In this document: positions 1 to 9,863 of the stretch, piece by piece
Layout of the letters: the number at the start of each line of letters is the position of its first letter
How positions within the stretch are numbered: the first letter of the stretch is position 1
Assembly (NCBI GenBank): GCA_946902985.2
Contig: OX336393.1
Span: 53,039,765-53,103,764 of the forward strand
DNA from: Meconema thalassinum
Lineage: Eukaryota > Arthropoda > Insecta > Orthoptera > Tettigoniidae
DNA: 64,000 bases
Direction of reading: 5' to 3'
Program-made: the position numbers and the translations under genes
Notes under the pieces: model-generated
What the model was told of the DNA's origin: nothing
The model's input: the letters and a program-made list of their open reading frames with translations, nothing else
Databases searched by the model: none

Positions 1-298
1 TTCGCGTACCATAACCCTAAAGTCGAATAGTTCCAAGAAGTAACAAACAAAACAGTCTTAGGCACTCCACCGAAAGAAATACAGACAAGCTGGTAGAAAG
101 ACAGACAACATATTTTGTAATTTTCAGAGCAAAATAGGCTAATTGGTATATAATGAATAGCACTCTTGGTCTCCATAGTGTTGAAATCATGAATATTGTC
201 CTAAAACTTGAAGGTTTGAAGGATTTCGTGTCTTCTTGCTTATTTTGCCGTATATCTTATGTGTAGGTAAATTCCACGAGGTATTGTTTCAGGCCATG
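1..298. other. no recognised feature
   Basis: AT-rich sequence with no coding frame or repeat that I recognise. It ends at the left target duplication of the SINE that follows. Confidence 0.5.
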
Positions 299-312
299 TT
301 GAATATAAGAAT

Positions 313-792
313 TCTTTTTTTTTTATCGTTTACCCTCCAGGGTTGGCTTTTCCCGCGGACTAAGCGAGGGATCTCACCTTTACCGCCACTGGTAGTGTCC
401 TGGAGCTTGGGACTCTGAGTCGGGGATACAACTGGGGAGTGTGACTAGCACGTTGCCCAGGCGGCCTCACCTGCAAAGTGAACAGGGGCCTGATGAAGAG
501 ATGGGAAGAGTGGGAAGATTAGGCAAGGAAGAGGGAAGGAGGCGGCCGTGGCCTTACGTTAGGTACCACTCCGGTATTTTCCCGAAGACGAAGTGGGAAA
601 CCACGGAAAACCACTTCGAGGATGGTTGAGGTGGGAGTCGAAACCCCTCTACTCATTTGGACCACCCGAGGCTGAGTAGACCCCAATCCAGTCCTCGTAC
701 CACTTTTCAAATTTCGTGGCAGAGCCGGGAATCGAACCGCGGAAGTCCTGGGTGGCAGCTAATCATGCTGACCACTACACCACGGAGGCGAC
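313..792 (-). repeat. full-length tRNA-derived SINE with 14-bp TSD
   Basis: On the minus strand the tRNA-like head begins near 792. It has an A-box-like stretch (GTGGTGTAGTGGTCAGCATG) and a B box (GGTTCGATTCC). A long body follows, ending in an A-rich tail that appears as the T run at 314-324. The 14-bp duplication TTGAATATAAGAAT is at 299-312 and 793-806, so both ends are fixed. At about 480 bp it is long for a SINE. Its internal frames have no coding meaning. Confidence 0.85.
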
Positions 793-879
793 TTGAATAT
801 AAGAATAAAAGGCATAAATGACCTTAGATTGCGATGGAATATCTTTCATTTTAAAATTCTGATGAATTTACTAACGCAT

Positions 880-1182
880 AAAAAGATGGTATATTGGCTT
901 TCACGGCCGGTGAATTAAAACTCAGCATTCTTCTAGGTTTGTGCCATGTCTTGTGTGGGGTTTCGCCTAGGACACCAAGCTGGCTCATCGGCGGGCTCTT
1001 GGTGTCCCCGCCCGGACCCCCACAGGAATGACGAACTGCGCGCCACCTCCCTTTATATTAGGTGCAACTGCACCACTTGACTGCGAGAACTAAAAGCTCA
1101 AGCAGCCTTAACCTCCCTATGAAGGCTTCCAAATAGATGGTATATTGCCTTTCACGGCCGGTGAATTAAAACTCAGCTGAGT
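880..1182. mobile_element. short element with 43-bp terminal direct repeats (TRIM-like)
   Basis: Near-identical 43-bp direct repeats lie at 884-926 and 1135-1177, with one G/C difference, and enclose about 210 bp of GC-richer non-coding sequence. The 13-bp sequence TTTACTAACGCAT occurs outside them at 867-879 and 1183-1195 and looks like a TSD. The direct repeats contain GGCTTTCACGGCC or a one-base variant. Related words occur at 26,372 and, inverted, at 56,812. The layout suits a miniature LTR-type element, but I see no primer-binding site or polypurine tract. Confidence 0.55.
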
Positions 1183-1195
1183 TTTACTAACGCAT

Positions 1196-3984
1196 GTTTC
1201 TCGAACTCACATATCCCTGAAGAGCATCAATGTAGTCATTTGGTGAATTCAGAATCTTGTTATTGAAATACAGTTTTATAGTCCCAATGAAGGTTTTTTG
1301 GTTCTACCCATAATTATTCCGGTTGCTATGAGGTAGGGGATGTGGTAAGACAGTTTCCTTGTGGGAATGATTTCACGGATAGATGCCTTCATGACGCCAA
1401 TCTCATGAGAGGAGTTAATGACAAATAAAATTAATGAGGTAATGTATGGAGTGGCTGTGTGTGGTCTTTCGAGTTTGGAGTAGTCTGAACATGCACGTTA
1501 ACGTGTTTAGCTACCTCGGCTGGTTTGTGACATTATGTCAACAAATTAAAAAATGTATTTTAACTCTCCTGATTCCATACCGGCCCCTGATTCTATTTTA
1601 GGACTATTATATCTCGCTGCACCTGCTACATCACCCAAAAAGTATGCAAATTTCTGTATCCTTGCTGCAGATCTGGTTCATGTGCGTCCAAATATCATGT
1701 CTTATATGTCTACGGTTTGATTCATTAATGTGTGACTCTCCCACTATGCTATTTTTGTCCTCCCCACGTTATGAGCACGGCAGACCACACGCATATGCCA
1801 CAATGTTGGCTCTAGTGCGCCTAGTGTCCAGGCTCCGCGCTCAGTACTAAACGTACTTCAGTACCCGGTCAAATGGACAGTGCTTGTGCGACTAAGCGCT
1901 GCAGTGCTAGTGTGCTGTCGTGCTGCACTGCTCAGAACTGGACCGAGTAGGGCTGCGCTCGGCCGGCACAAATAAATTTCTCGCTAGCACTGCTTCACCG
2001 TGCCCATTGCACGGCCCTGTCCCAGGGTATCCTAGGAGGATGGACCTGATCGGGCATTGATTTATTATTGCCTTTATGTGACTTGAATTTGCTACTGGCA
2101 ATCATTTAGTGAATGCAATGAACTGTCTGTGAACAATGATACAAGGATTGAGAAACTTATTCTGTCAAGTGGACAATATTTTCCTTTATAAAGCGCTTGT
2201 GAGAAGAACAACTGTCTCAAAGTGGTCAACTTAGGCGATGGGGCTTCGCTATGTATTGTTCTCAGAATATACCTGAAGACAGAGAGAGCATTCCATTAAT
2301 CTAAATTTAGCTTATTCGGCTTATGCACCAATCCTTCAAATAACTTTCTCATCCCTTCACTTATTTCGCCAAGGCCACGGGAGCCTGGGCTGCCCTGGTG
2401 TGTTTGGTCTGCTAGCTCAAGAGTTTCTAGTTTGGTGCGTCACATCGAGCTTAGATATTTAGAGGTGTTAGTGTCTGAAATGAATATATTGTCTAGCTAG
2501 ACGTATCGTATGCCGTGCAGGTAGGTAAGTAAAATAAATTTTAAAGTAGCATCCACACAGTAATTCACTTTATAGGTATTGTTGATCTAAGGGGCGGAAC
2601 AACGAAGTAATCTTCTCCTAATAATTCACTTTCGCACTACGTGAAAAATTATCATTACTGGCTAAATATCTTGCGTAAGGGTGGGATGATTCTGTTGACA
2701 AACGTAGATAGAAGAAATGCATGCGAAATTGCTCATCTTCTCGCTTACTGAATTGAGAAAACAATGCTAACGTTTGAATAATCTGTATGTTTAGGTGCAG
2801 TATAATTATTATTATAACTGGTTCATTCAATACAATCAACAATCCTAGGTACTTGGGTTCGTGTGCATTCTGATTGCGGGATTTATTGAAAACCTATATT
2901 ATTATTAGTACTAGAGTTGGGAAATGTATACAAAGAATGAAACTAAGGTAAAATTCCAGTATTTTTCGGGACTGAGTGTTTAATTATCCAGGAGAATAAT
3001 GACAATTAAGCTAGGGCACTGAAACAATCAATTTTGTTTTCCAATTCCTCTCATGGAACGTTAGTGGTGTGCATGGCAATGGAGAAATTAATATATTGCA
3101 TGTAGGCAACCGCACAGACTTTCCTAAGACCAAATATTTAAAAACTCTGCTTAATTCAGAAGAAAATTAAGATGAAGTATTGCCGAATATTAATATAAAT
3201 ACAATTTTGTTTTGAGCTGGTGCAGTGGCTGTTATTATTATTGGACATTGATCTGCGAAGCACTTATTTTTTAGGACGCGAAGAGATATTTTCCCTAGCG
3301 AATCAAGCCCTTTCATGATACGCCCTTACGTCTCAGTACCGTTAAACATAAAATGAGTTGCTCTCTTTGTCTATGACTTGGAAATGACTCCAGGTCCTGA
3401 CGAAGCCGCGGCAGGAATGCAGGATTCGGCTTCCCGACTGCGGTATCATTCGTAGTCTTGCTCAACAGTTATTAATAGGCCTTTGTCGTTACAGTTGTTA
3501 ATTCATTTAGGGGCTTGCATCATTTAACCCGTGTACTTGGTAGCTAGTAGGTCTAGTACCGGCATCACTGGCGGGCAATGAACCGTTGGCGCTTGGTTGG
3601 GAATCGTTTGCATCAATTAGTACTGTAGATATAATTCAGTATTTGCTGAAGCGTTAATTTTCCGGTTTGTTTCTGAAGGCCTCCTCATTATTGATTGAAG
3701 TTGACTATAAAGCAGTAGTTTTCACAAATTTTAATGAAGTAAATTATAAGATTCTCAAACAGCGAACAAAATAGAAAACCAAGAAATGTGTGAATTGTGT
3801 AGACTGAAGGGGAGGCTAGTGGTTGTTGTATAATAAGAGAGGTGTAAATGCAACATTGTTGTAACTATTTTTCTTGGAGAGTAGAAACTTAGACCCTCTT
3901 AAAACCACCCACTGCTGGACGAAAAGCAGGGTATACACTGTGCTGTGCTATGGCTTCTCTGACATGATCAATCGCATGTTGTAT
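1196..3984. other. non-coding stretch with SINE-tail scraps
   Basis: No coding frame can be supported. Short scraps resemble the 3' ends of SINEs found elsewhere in the window: AAGGGGCGGAACAACGAAGT near 2590, and a GGGGCTTGCATC...CCGTGTACTTGG stretch near 3510-3540. The rest is unclassified AT-rich DNA. Confidence 0.45.
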
Positions 3985-4215
3985 TCTTAGTTGCCGACTG
4001 GGAAAAGTGGAATGCGTTGCCTGTCGCGACTATTAATGTAATTATTAGGGTTAAGAGTAGGGTAGGTGTCCCAGGACTTGAAATAAGGTATTATCCCGGC
4101 ATTTGTCTGGAGGGAGTGTGAAAAACCACACTCAGGATAGGCGAACCTCGGATCTGCAGACTTGCTGTAGACGCCCATCACGGTCATTGGTGAGCTACAC
4201 TGCGGGGTTTTACTT
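3985..4215 (-). repeat. degenerate tRNA-headed SINE
   Basis: Read on the minus strand from 4215, it has a tRNA-like start (GCAGTGTAGCTCACCAATGA), a GGTTCGCC box, and then the AAATGCCGGGATAATACC body word found in the other SINEs of this window. Both boxes are mutated and no TSD is clear. Confidence 0.6.
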
Positions 4216-5968
4216 GAAGGTGCGTGAGCTTTTACTTCTATACCGGTGAGTCTTTTCTATAGCCACTAAATGTCAATGGTCACCAAATTTTTATTCCAAA
4301 ATATCACAAAAATAATCACCCAAATGGCCTATAACTCAATAATTTGGACGTAATTTTTGCAAAATTTTCCGGAGGAGGATCCCCGAACCCCACTCTGAGC
4401 TTGGTGATATTCTATACCCCCAGATACCCTGTGTGTCCACTTCTCCATAATCTTAGCTTAGATCCGCCCCCCGATGGTCACCAGTCATTGTTAGAATTGG
4501 GGATTTTTAGGAGAACCTGGCTCTAGTTATGTTTACTGCAAAGCAATATTAAATTTTAAGAAGACCACTGACTGCAAATTACAAAATATAGTTCAAATTC
4601 ACATTTTCTTCTTTTGTGAAATCAATCACTGATCAGCTGCAGTCTACTGATAGCACATAATAAATAACTTGACTTTCGTATGAGTATACCTGTGGTTAAT
4701 TATAAAAATATATTTTGCTTTGTTTAATGTACAATGATGTCTGATCGCCGTTCAACCAAAACACTTATCAGTGTTTAGGCTTAGACCCAAAGGCGTGACT
4801 CTTCAAGGGTAGAAAGTTTTAAGAATGTCAACATAAAAACCCTATATGTAAAACTTATTTTAAAATACGTCTTGACTTTGTGTAAAAATCATGTTTTCAT
4901 TATGAAAAGAGATTACGTCATATGTCACAGAGGCCGTAGTACTTCATAGTGTACAATAAACCCTTTCCACCTCTTTTAACATGCAGTTCTGTGAACTGAA
5001 CTTCCTGTTGATTAATTTTTGGGTCATAGGACGTCGTGGTCATCAGTCCTTTCTACTTACTGTGCGTTTAGAACTCTGTCCGACAGTCTATATCTCAAGT
5101 TAATCATATATTTTTAATAATTTTGGGATAGAATTGAGGAGGAAATGATTGTACGATGGTGCAACTACAGCCTTTGGCTATAGGGTTAAAACGATGAATC
5201 ATTGAAAATAAGCTTAGAATCACCGACAGTGGAATCCGAAGCCACCTGTTTCCGAGTTCATGGATAACAGCTTTTTTCAATGTGAATATTTTCCCCAAGT
5301 TAAATACTGTAAAGGCGATGAAACTACGGTCCGGTAAATACATTTTTTTCTTCAAATTTGTGTGCGACAAACGAGCATATTGCTTTTACGAGTATCACTG
5401 AAGTTCTAAAATTATTGATATCAAAGAGAATCCGCAGAACTTTAAATCTGAACACTGGTAACTCATCGGGACAAATTTAGATCTGTCAAATGCCAAAACT
5501 AATCAGTACAGCAAATTTAATGAAAATTATTACCTAGTTTTCTATGGCTTTACTCGTGATATTTATTTTCGTTAATTGAAAATAATGCATTGGTACGCGC
5601 TTGTCAGGTATAAACATTGAATTGGCTAATACTTCTGCATACATTCCTCCAGTATCACTGTTGTAAATACCAGCATTAACTTATTTATATTGATAGTAAT
5701 TCACGCTCTGCGTATGATAATAAATATAGCCTGGATTTAGTGGAATATATCATTGAAATATAATTAATACTGTATATCCAGTATTTATTGCAGCCAATGG
5801 TCATATCAGGACATTTCAATTGAACGCCCGTAGGCTCCTCAACGAGTGCCATTTCAAGTAGTTCTAACTTTGGCTACCAGACGCCACTGCCACCCAGCGG
5901 CAAACGTTGGAACTTGATCGAGCGTATCTAACCAAATAACCTACAAATTTTGGCTACAAATTGGTAGG
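4216..5968. other. non-coding stretch
   Basis: No gene is supported. Near 5026-5055 there is a SINE-tail-like scrap (GGACGTCGTGGTCATCAGTC). At 5782-5806 the words TTATTGCAGCCAATGGTCAT match the inverted 3' tail shared by the LINE at 17,889-18,236 and the SINE at 21,720-21,955, so a very short truncated retroposon end may sit here. Confidence 0.45.
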
Positions 5969-7550
5969 TTCTTTTCATCATCATCATCATCTTGTACAGT
6001 TTCCAGCCCCAGGCTGGGTCTGTTTGGAACATAAGCCTCGCCACTTAGTCCTTTCTTCCCACCACCTCTCCGCTGTCACTCTGGTCCAGTCCTCGCCTCT
6101 CTTCTTGACACATTCCTCCACTCCTTTCAGCCATCTATCTCTTGGTCTTCCCCTTGGTCGTTTCTTCTGCATCTGCATCTCATGTATCCTCTTGGGAATC
6201 CTCTTCTCATCCATTCTCCTTAAGTGTCCATACCACCTCAGTCTTGACGTCTCAATCCTACCTTGCAAGGGATCCTCTTTCACCATTTCCCTGACCTTTT
6301 CATTCCTCAACCTGTCTCTTCTTGTTACTCCGATCCTACTTCGCAGGAACTTCATTTCACCTGCCTGTATTCTGCTTATGTCTCTTTTCTTCATTGTCCA
6401 CGTTTCTGAAGCATAGGTCAGTATCGGGATATAGTAGCTTCTGTATAACACTTCCTTGCTTTTTTGTGGGACATCTTTATTCCACACTAAGCTCCTAATG
6501 CTTCTCAGAAATGCTTCTGCCTGTCTGCCACGTTCCGTAATCTCTTTGTCATTTCTCCCATTTTCCTCCACTAGACTTCCCAAGTACTTGAGACTTTCCA
6601 CCTTCTTCAGCTGTCCACCTCCAAGTGTTATCCCACTCATTGGTCTGTCCTTTTTCCTGGTCGTTAACAGGATCTCACATTTACTGATGTTGAACTTCCA
6701 TCCGTACTTTCCCACTGTTTCTTTCCAAGCCTTCAGTTGCTCCTGAATTTCCTCCTCCTTGTTTCCCCAGACCATGAGATCATCTGCAAACACCATTGCT
6801 TTCATCTTATCTTCTCCTATCTTTCCTGCTATCAGTGTCATTACCTCGTCCATAACCACAATAAAGAGAAGGGGTGACAGCGCACTACCCTGTTTCAGGC
6901 CACTCATTTGTCTGAACCAGTCTGTTCTTTCCCCTCCAACTTTCACACAACTCACACTTCCACAATACATCTCCTTCACTCTGCCTACGGTCCCTTTTTC
7001 CACTCCCATGTTTTCCATTGCTTCCCAAACCTTCTCCCTACACACACTATCATAGGCCTTTTCGATGTCCAGGAAGGCCATCAACAGATCCTCTCCAAAT
7101 TCATAGTGGTGTTCCTGGAGCTGTCTCACTGAAAATATGAGATCCACTGTTGATCTCCCAGGTCTGAATCCATACTGCTCCTCTCTCAATTTTCTCTCCA
7201 CTTTGGCTCGTATTCTACTTTCTAATATCTTTTCATATATCTTGGCACAGTGAGATATGAGTGTGACTCCCCTGTAATTTCTGCACTCCTTTCTGCTTCC
7301 TTTCTTAAATATTGGGACAATTAATCCTTTCTTCCAATCTTCTTTCTCCTTCCATATCACCCTCATCACACGGTACAGCCACTGTTTCCCAACCTCCCCT
7401 GCTGCCTTCACCATTTCAACACTCACTTCATCCACACCCGGTGCCCTTCCTCCTTTCATCTTGTCTATAGCCATCTCCAGTTCTCTCCAAGTCAGGTCCT
7501 TTTCCATTCCTGTGTTGTCTTCTCCATCTTCCAATGCATTGTCTTCCTCC
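5969..7550 (-). mobile_element. 5'-truncated non-LTR retrotransposon (LINE, RTE-like)
   Basis: The element is on the minus strand. Its 3' end lies at about 5969-5990, where TCATCATCATCATC on the plus strand is a GAT-repeat tail, as in RTE-type LINEs. Only reverse transcriptase and the C-terminal region remain. The apurinic endonuclease domain that should precede them is absent, as expected for 5' truncation during reverse transcription. The 5' end abuts a SINE fragment at about 7551. Confidence 0.8.
5987..7534 (-). CDS. LINE reverse transcriptase, C-terminal 515 residues
   Basis: This is the RNA-dependent DNA polymerase of a non-LTR retrotransposon. It copies element RNA at a nicked chromosomal target. 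Motif A (FLDIEKAYDS) is at residues 154-163, motif B (GLKQGSALSP) at 212-221, and the catalytic FADD at 249-252. The C-terminal region has a KYLGSLVEENG word, YASETWT, LRWYGHLRRMDEKRIPKR and RPRGRPRDRW, which are typical of RTE-like LINEs. There are no internal stops over 515 codons, so the copy is probably young. The stop lies within the repeat tail. The apparent start is only the first methionine after the truncation, so the frame is a fragment and cannot be autonomous. The assignment to RTE rather than a neighbouring clade rests on motif memory. Confidence 0.85.
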   Translation of the reverse strand: MEDGEDNTGMEKDLTWRELEMAIDKMKGGRAPGVDEVSVEMVKAAGEVGKQWLYRVMRVIWKEKEDWKKGLIVPIFKKGSRKECRNYRGVTLISHCAKIYEKILESRIRAKVERKLREEQYGFRPGRSTVDLIFSVRQLQEHHYEFGEDLLMAFLDIEKAYDSVCREKVWEAMENMGVEKGTVGRVKEMYCGSVSCVKVGGERTDWFRQMSGLKQGSALSPLLFIVVMDEVMTLIAGKIGEDKMKAMVFADDLMVWGNKEEEIQEQLKAWKETVGKYGWKFNISKCEILLTTRKKDRPMSGITLGGGQLKKVESLKYLGSLVEENGRNDKEITERGRQAEAFLRSIRSLVWNKDVPQKSKEVLYRSYYIPILTYASETWTMKKRDISRIQAGEMKFLRSRIGVTRRDRLRNEKVREMVKEDPLQGRIETSRLRWYGHLRRMDEKRIPKRIHEMQMQKKRPRGRPRDRWLKGVEECVKKRGEDWTRVTAERWWEERTKWRGLCSKQTQPGAGNCTR

Positions 7551-7716
7551 CTATGACCATTTGGATTCTTTTACATGCCATAAATCAAAGACATTGGCCC
7601 GCCGGCTTACCTTCCCCTCCGAATATAGGCATACTGAAGGATTTTAACGCTCTTAAAAATCCGACGACTTCGGGCAGACTTAAACCCGCGATCTTGGGCA
7701 TAGCAGTTCAGCATGC
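7551..7716 (-). repeat. tRNA-headed SINE fragment, same family as 42,379
   Basis: On the minus strand it reads CTATGCCCAAGATCGCGGGT, then the GAAGTCGTCGGATTTTTAAG body and AAGCCGGCGGGCCAATGTC, matching the plus-strand copy at 42,379-42,560. The head is cut after the B-box region and the tail is truncated at the LINE junction. Confidence 0.75.
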
Positions 7717-8601
7717 TACAATTATTATTATTACTGTTTTTTATGTTATTGTAATTGATTTCGTGATGAATATTTTGAGCAAAGAAAAAATATTGCGCAA
7801 AATCAGTTTGTGCAAATTTACGAGGATTATAAATTTATTTTACAGAGTTTGGTTATAGAGGGGGGCCCGGGAGATTCCAGCCCCAGGGCCTGTTGCCGCT
7901 CTCCACGGCCCTGAGTGCATGTGCAAGAAGAAAAGTGTAGGCTACTTTGCAACTCAAAGTTTCACAAAACTTTACCTTGCTGTAATAAACAGGGGCGTAG
8001 CTACAATGGGGCAAGCGGGGCACCGCCCCGGGGCCCCCGAGGTTAGGGGGCCCCCAAACCCTAAAAGAAGAATTATAAATGAATAATAATAATGAATAAA
8101 AGTAGTACTAGAACACATATTTGAGAATTCAATTTAGTTCAGGGGTCCCAATTGTACGGAGCTACCCGTCTAAACTTATGTTTAGAAACTAGTCACGCTC
8201 AGCGCAATCTGTATGTAAGATATATCCATCAATTTGTGTGGTATTCTATGAGTATTTTTGATAGCCAGGGGCCCGACCCAGGCGCCGGACAGACAATGCA
8301 TTGATCCCCATTCAGCGCATGACCATGACTCATCGTTCCACCCCTTCCCCCTCCACTGCGACATCACACCACAGCAATGCACAGTAGCAGAGTAGTAGCA
8401 GTAGTGTAGTTGGTACGTCGCCACAGCTGTTCCCGGTTAAAGTGGCTGAACTTAAATTGTGGCTTGCCTTATGTTATCTTTTAACGACGCTATGAAACGT
8501 ACTTATGAAAGTGGAGCTAAAAAAGGGAAGGATAAAAGAAAAGAGGAGACGGTTCGTGCTTGTAGTAGCCTACAGTACAGCTGGAATGGTTTGGTTTCAA
8601 A

Positions 8602-9617
8602 AACTGTGCTATGGTTGGCTTTTTGTAAATCATTAGAAAAGCACGAAAAAAAGCTTAATTCTGAATTTTAGAATAATTTGCACGATCATTTTGTCGGAAA
8701 ACTCTAAAAAAAACCATTGAAGAGCGTTTTTCTCTGAATCGACATATTTTAAAGAAAAGTTTTTTAAACAAAAAATGTAGAGGACATTGTCACCTACAAT
8801 TCGTCTCATTGAGGTCATATCATACGTTTTGAAATGCAGATGCTAGGTGGTGCCAAAGTTTCCAAAAAAGTGTTTTTTCACTTTTTGTCCTAGAAAAAAT
8901 AGTTTTTTCACAAATAAGTGAATCAGAAATTTGTTCCTCTCAAAATTGTCTGCAACATTTATTTAAACGTTTGTTTCCTCCGACTTACCGTTCCAAAGTT
9001 ACAGAGCAAATGCAACGCTGCGTATTCAAGGCTACTATTGTTACTGCGGAGAGAGCGGTGTCGGACAGCTGTCTAAGGCTCGGTCAAACAGGACGCGGGC
9101 TGTGTTTGTTAATTAGCTCAAACAATCATATCTATTTCAATCGCAACATATCAATCATAACTGTATACATATTAACTGTTGTGCCATCTGAATAGTACAA
9201 TTTTCACATTTCGGCAGACTATAACTTTGGAACGATAAGGCGGAGGAAAAAATGTTTCAATAAATGTTGTAGACAATTTTGAGAGGAACACATTTCTGAT
9301 TCGCCCTTTGTGAACAAAACATTTTTTCTAGGAAAAAAGTGAAGAAACACTTTTTTGGAAACTTTGGCGCCACCTAGCTTCTGCATTTCAAAACGTATGA
9401 CATGATCTCAATGAGACGAATTGTAGGTGACAATGTCCTCCACATTTTTTGTTTAAAAAAACTTTTCTTTAAAATACGTTGATTCAGAGAAAAACGCTTT
9501 TCAATGTTTTTATGAATTTTCCGACCAAATGATCGTGCAAATTATTCTAAAATTCAGAGTTAAGCTTTTTTTGTGCTTTTCTAATGATTTACAAAAAAAA
9601 CAACCATAGCACAGTGT
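8602..9617. mobile_element. foldback element with about 400-bp inverted arms, nested in the hAT
   Basis: 8602-9004 and 9221-9617 are inverted copies of one another. For example TCATTAGAAAAGCAC on the left is mirrored by GTGCTTTTCTAATGA on the right. About 215 bp of unique sequence lies between. It splits the N-terminus of the hAT transposase, so it arrived later. No transposase is encoded. I could not identify a clean TSD. Confidence 0.7.
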
Positions 9618-9809
9618 TGGGAACAAAAGGTTTTTTTTCTGTGCAGCTGTCCTGTACTATTGTACTAAATCGTTAACTGCATGATTGCACCCTCAAACTC
9701 AACCAGGTTTAGAGTCCGTTTCGGTGCAGAAACAAGTTCAAAACCAAGAAAATGAAAATAATGAAGGTAAGAAGAAACCGAAGTTAACTAGGCCTATATT
9801 GTAAAAGTG

Positions 9810-9863
9810 ATGATGATGATGATAATTGTTGTTTTAAGGGGCCTAACATCTAGGTTATCGGCC
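9810..9863 (-). repeat. 54-bp retroposon 3' tail with 13-bp TSD
   Basis: A GAT-repeat tail plus the SINE-type 3' end (minus strand: GGCCCCTTAAAACAACAA...) is flanked by an exact 13-bp duplication, TATTGTAAAAGTG, at 9797-9809 and 9864-9876. This appears to be an extremely 5'-truncated insertion into the hAT element. Confidence 0.75.

Noticed and set aside
313..792. tRNA gene candidates (A and B boxes here and in the other SINE heads)
   Set aside because: Each head lacks a proper acceptor stem and anticodon arm and is fused to a SINE body with TSDs. They are SINE promoters, not tRNA genes.
5961..5990. His-rich peptide near 5970
   Set aside because: It is the reverse reading of the GAT-repeat tail of the LINE.
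5961..7132. plus-strand frames of 74-151 codons
   Set aside because: They lie opposite the clear LINE reverse transcriptase and are its shadows.
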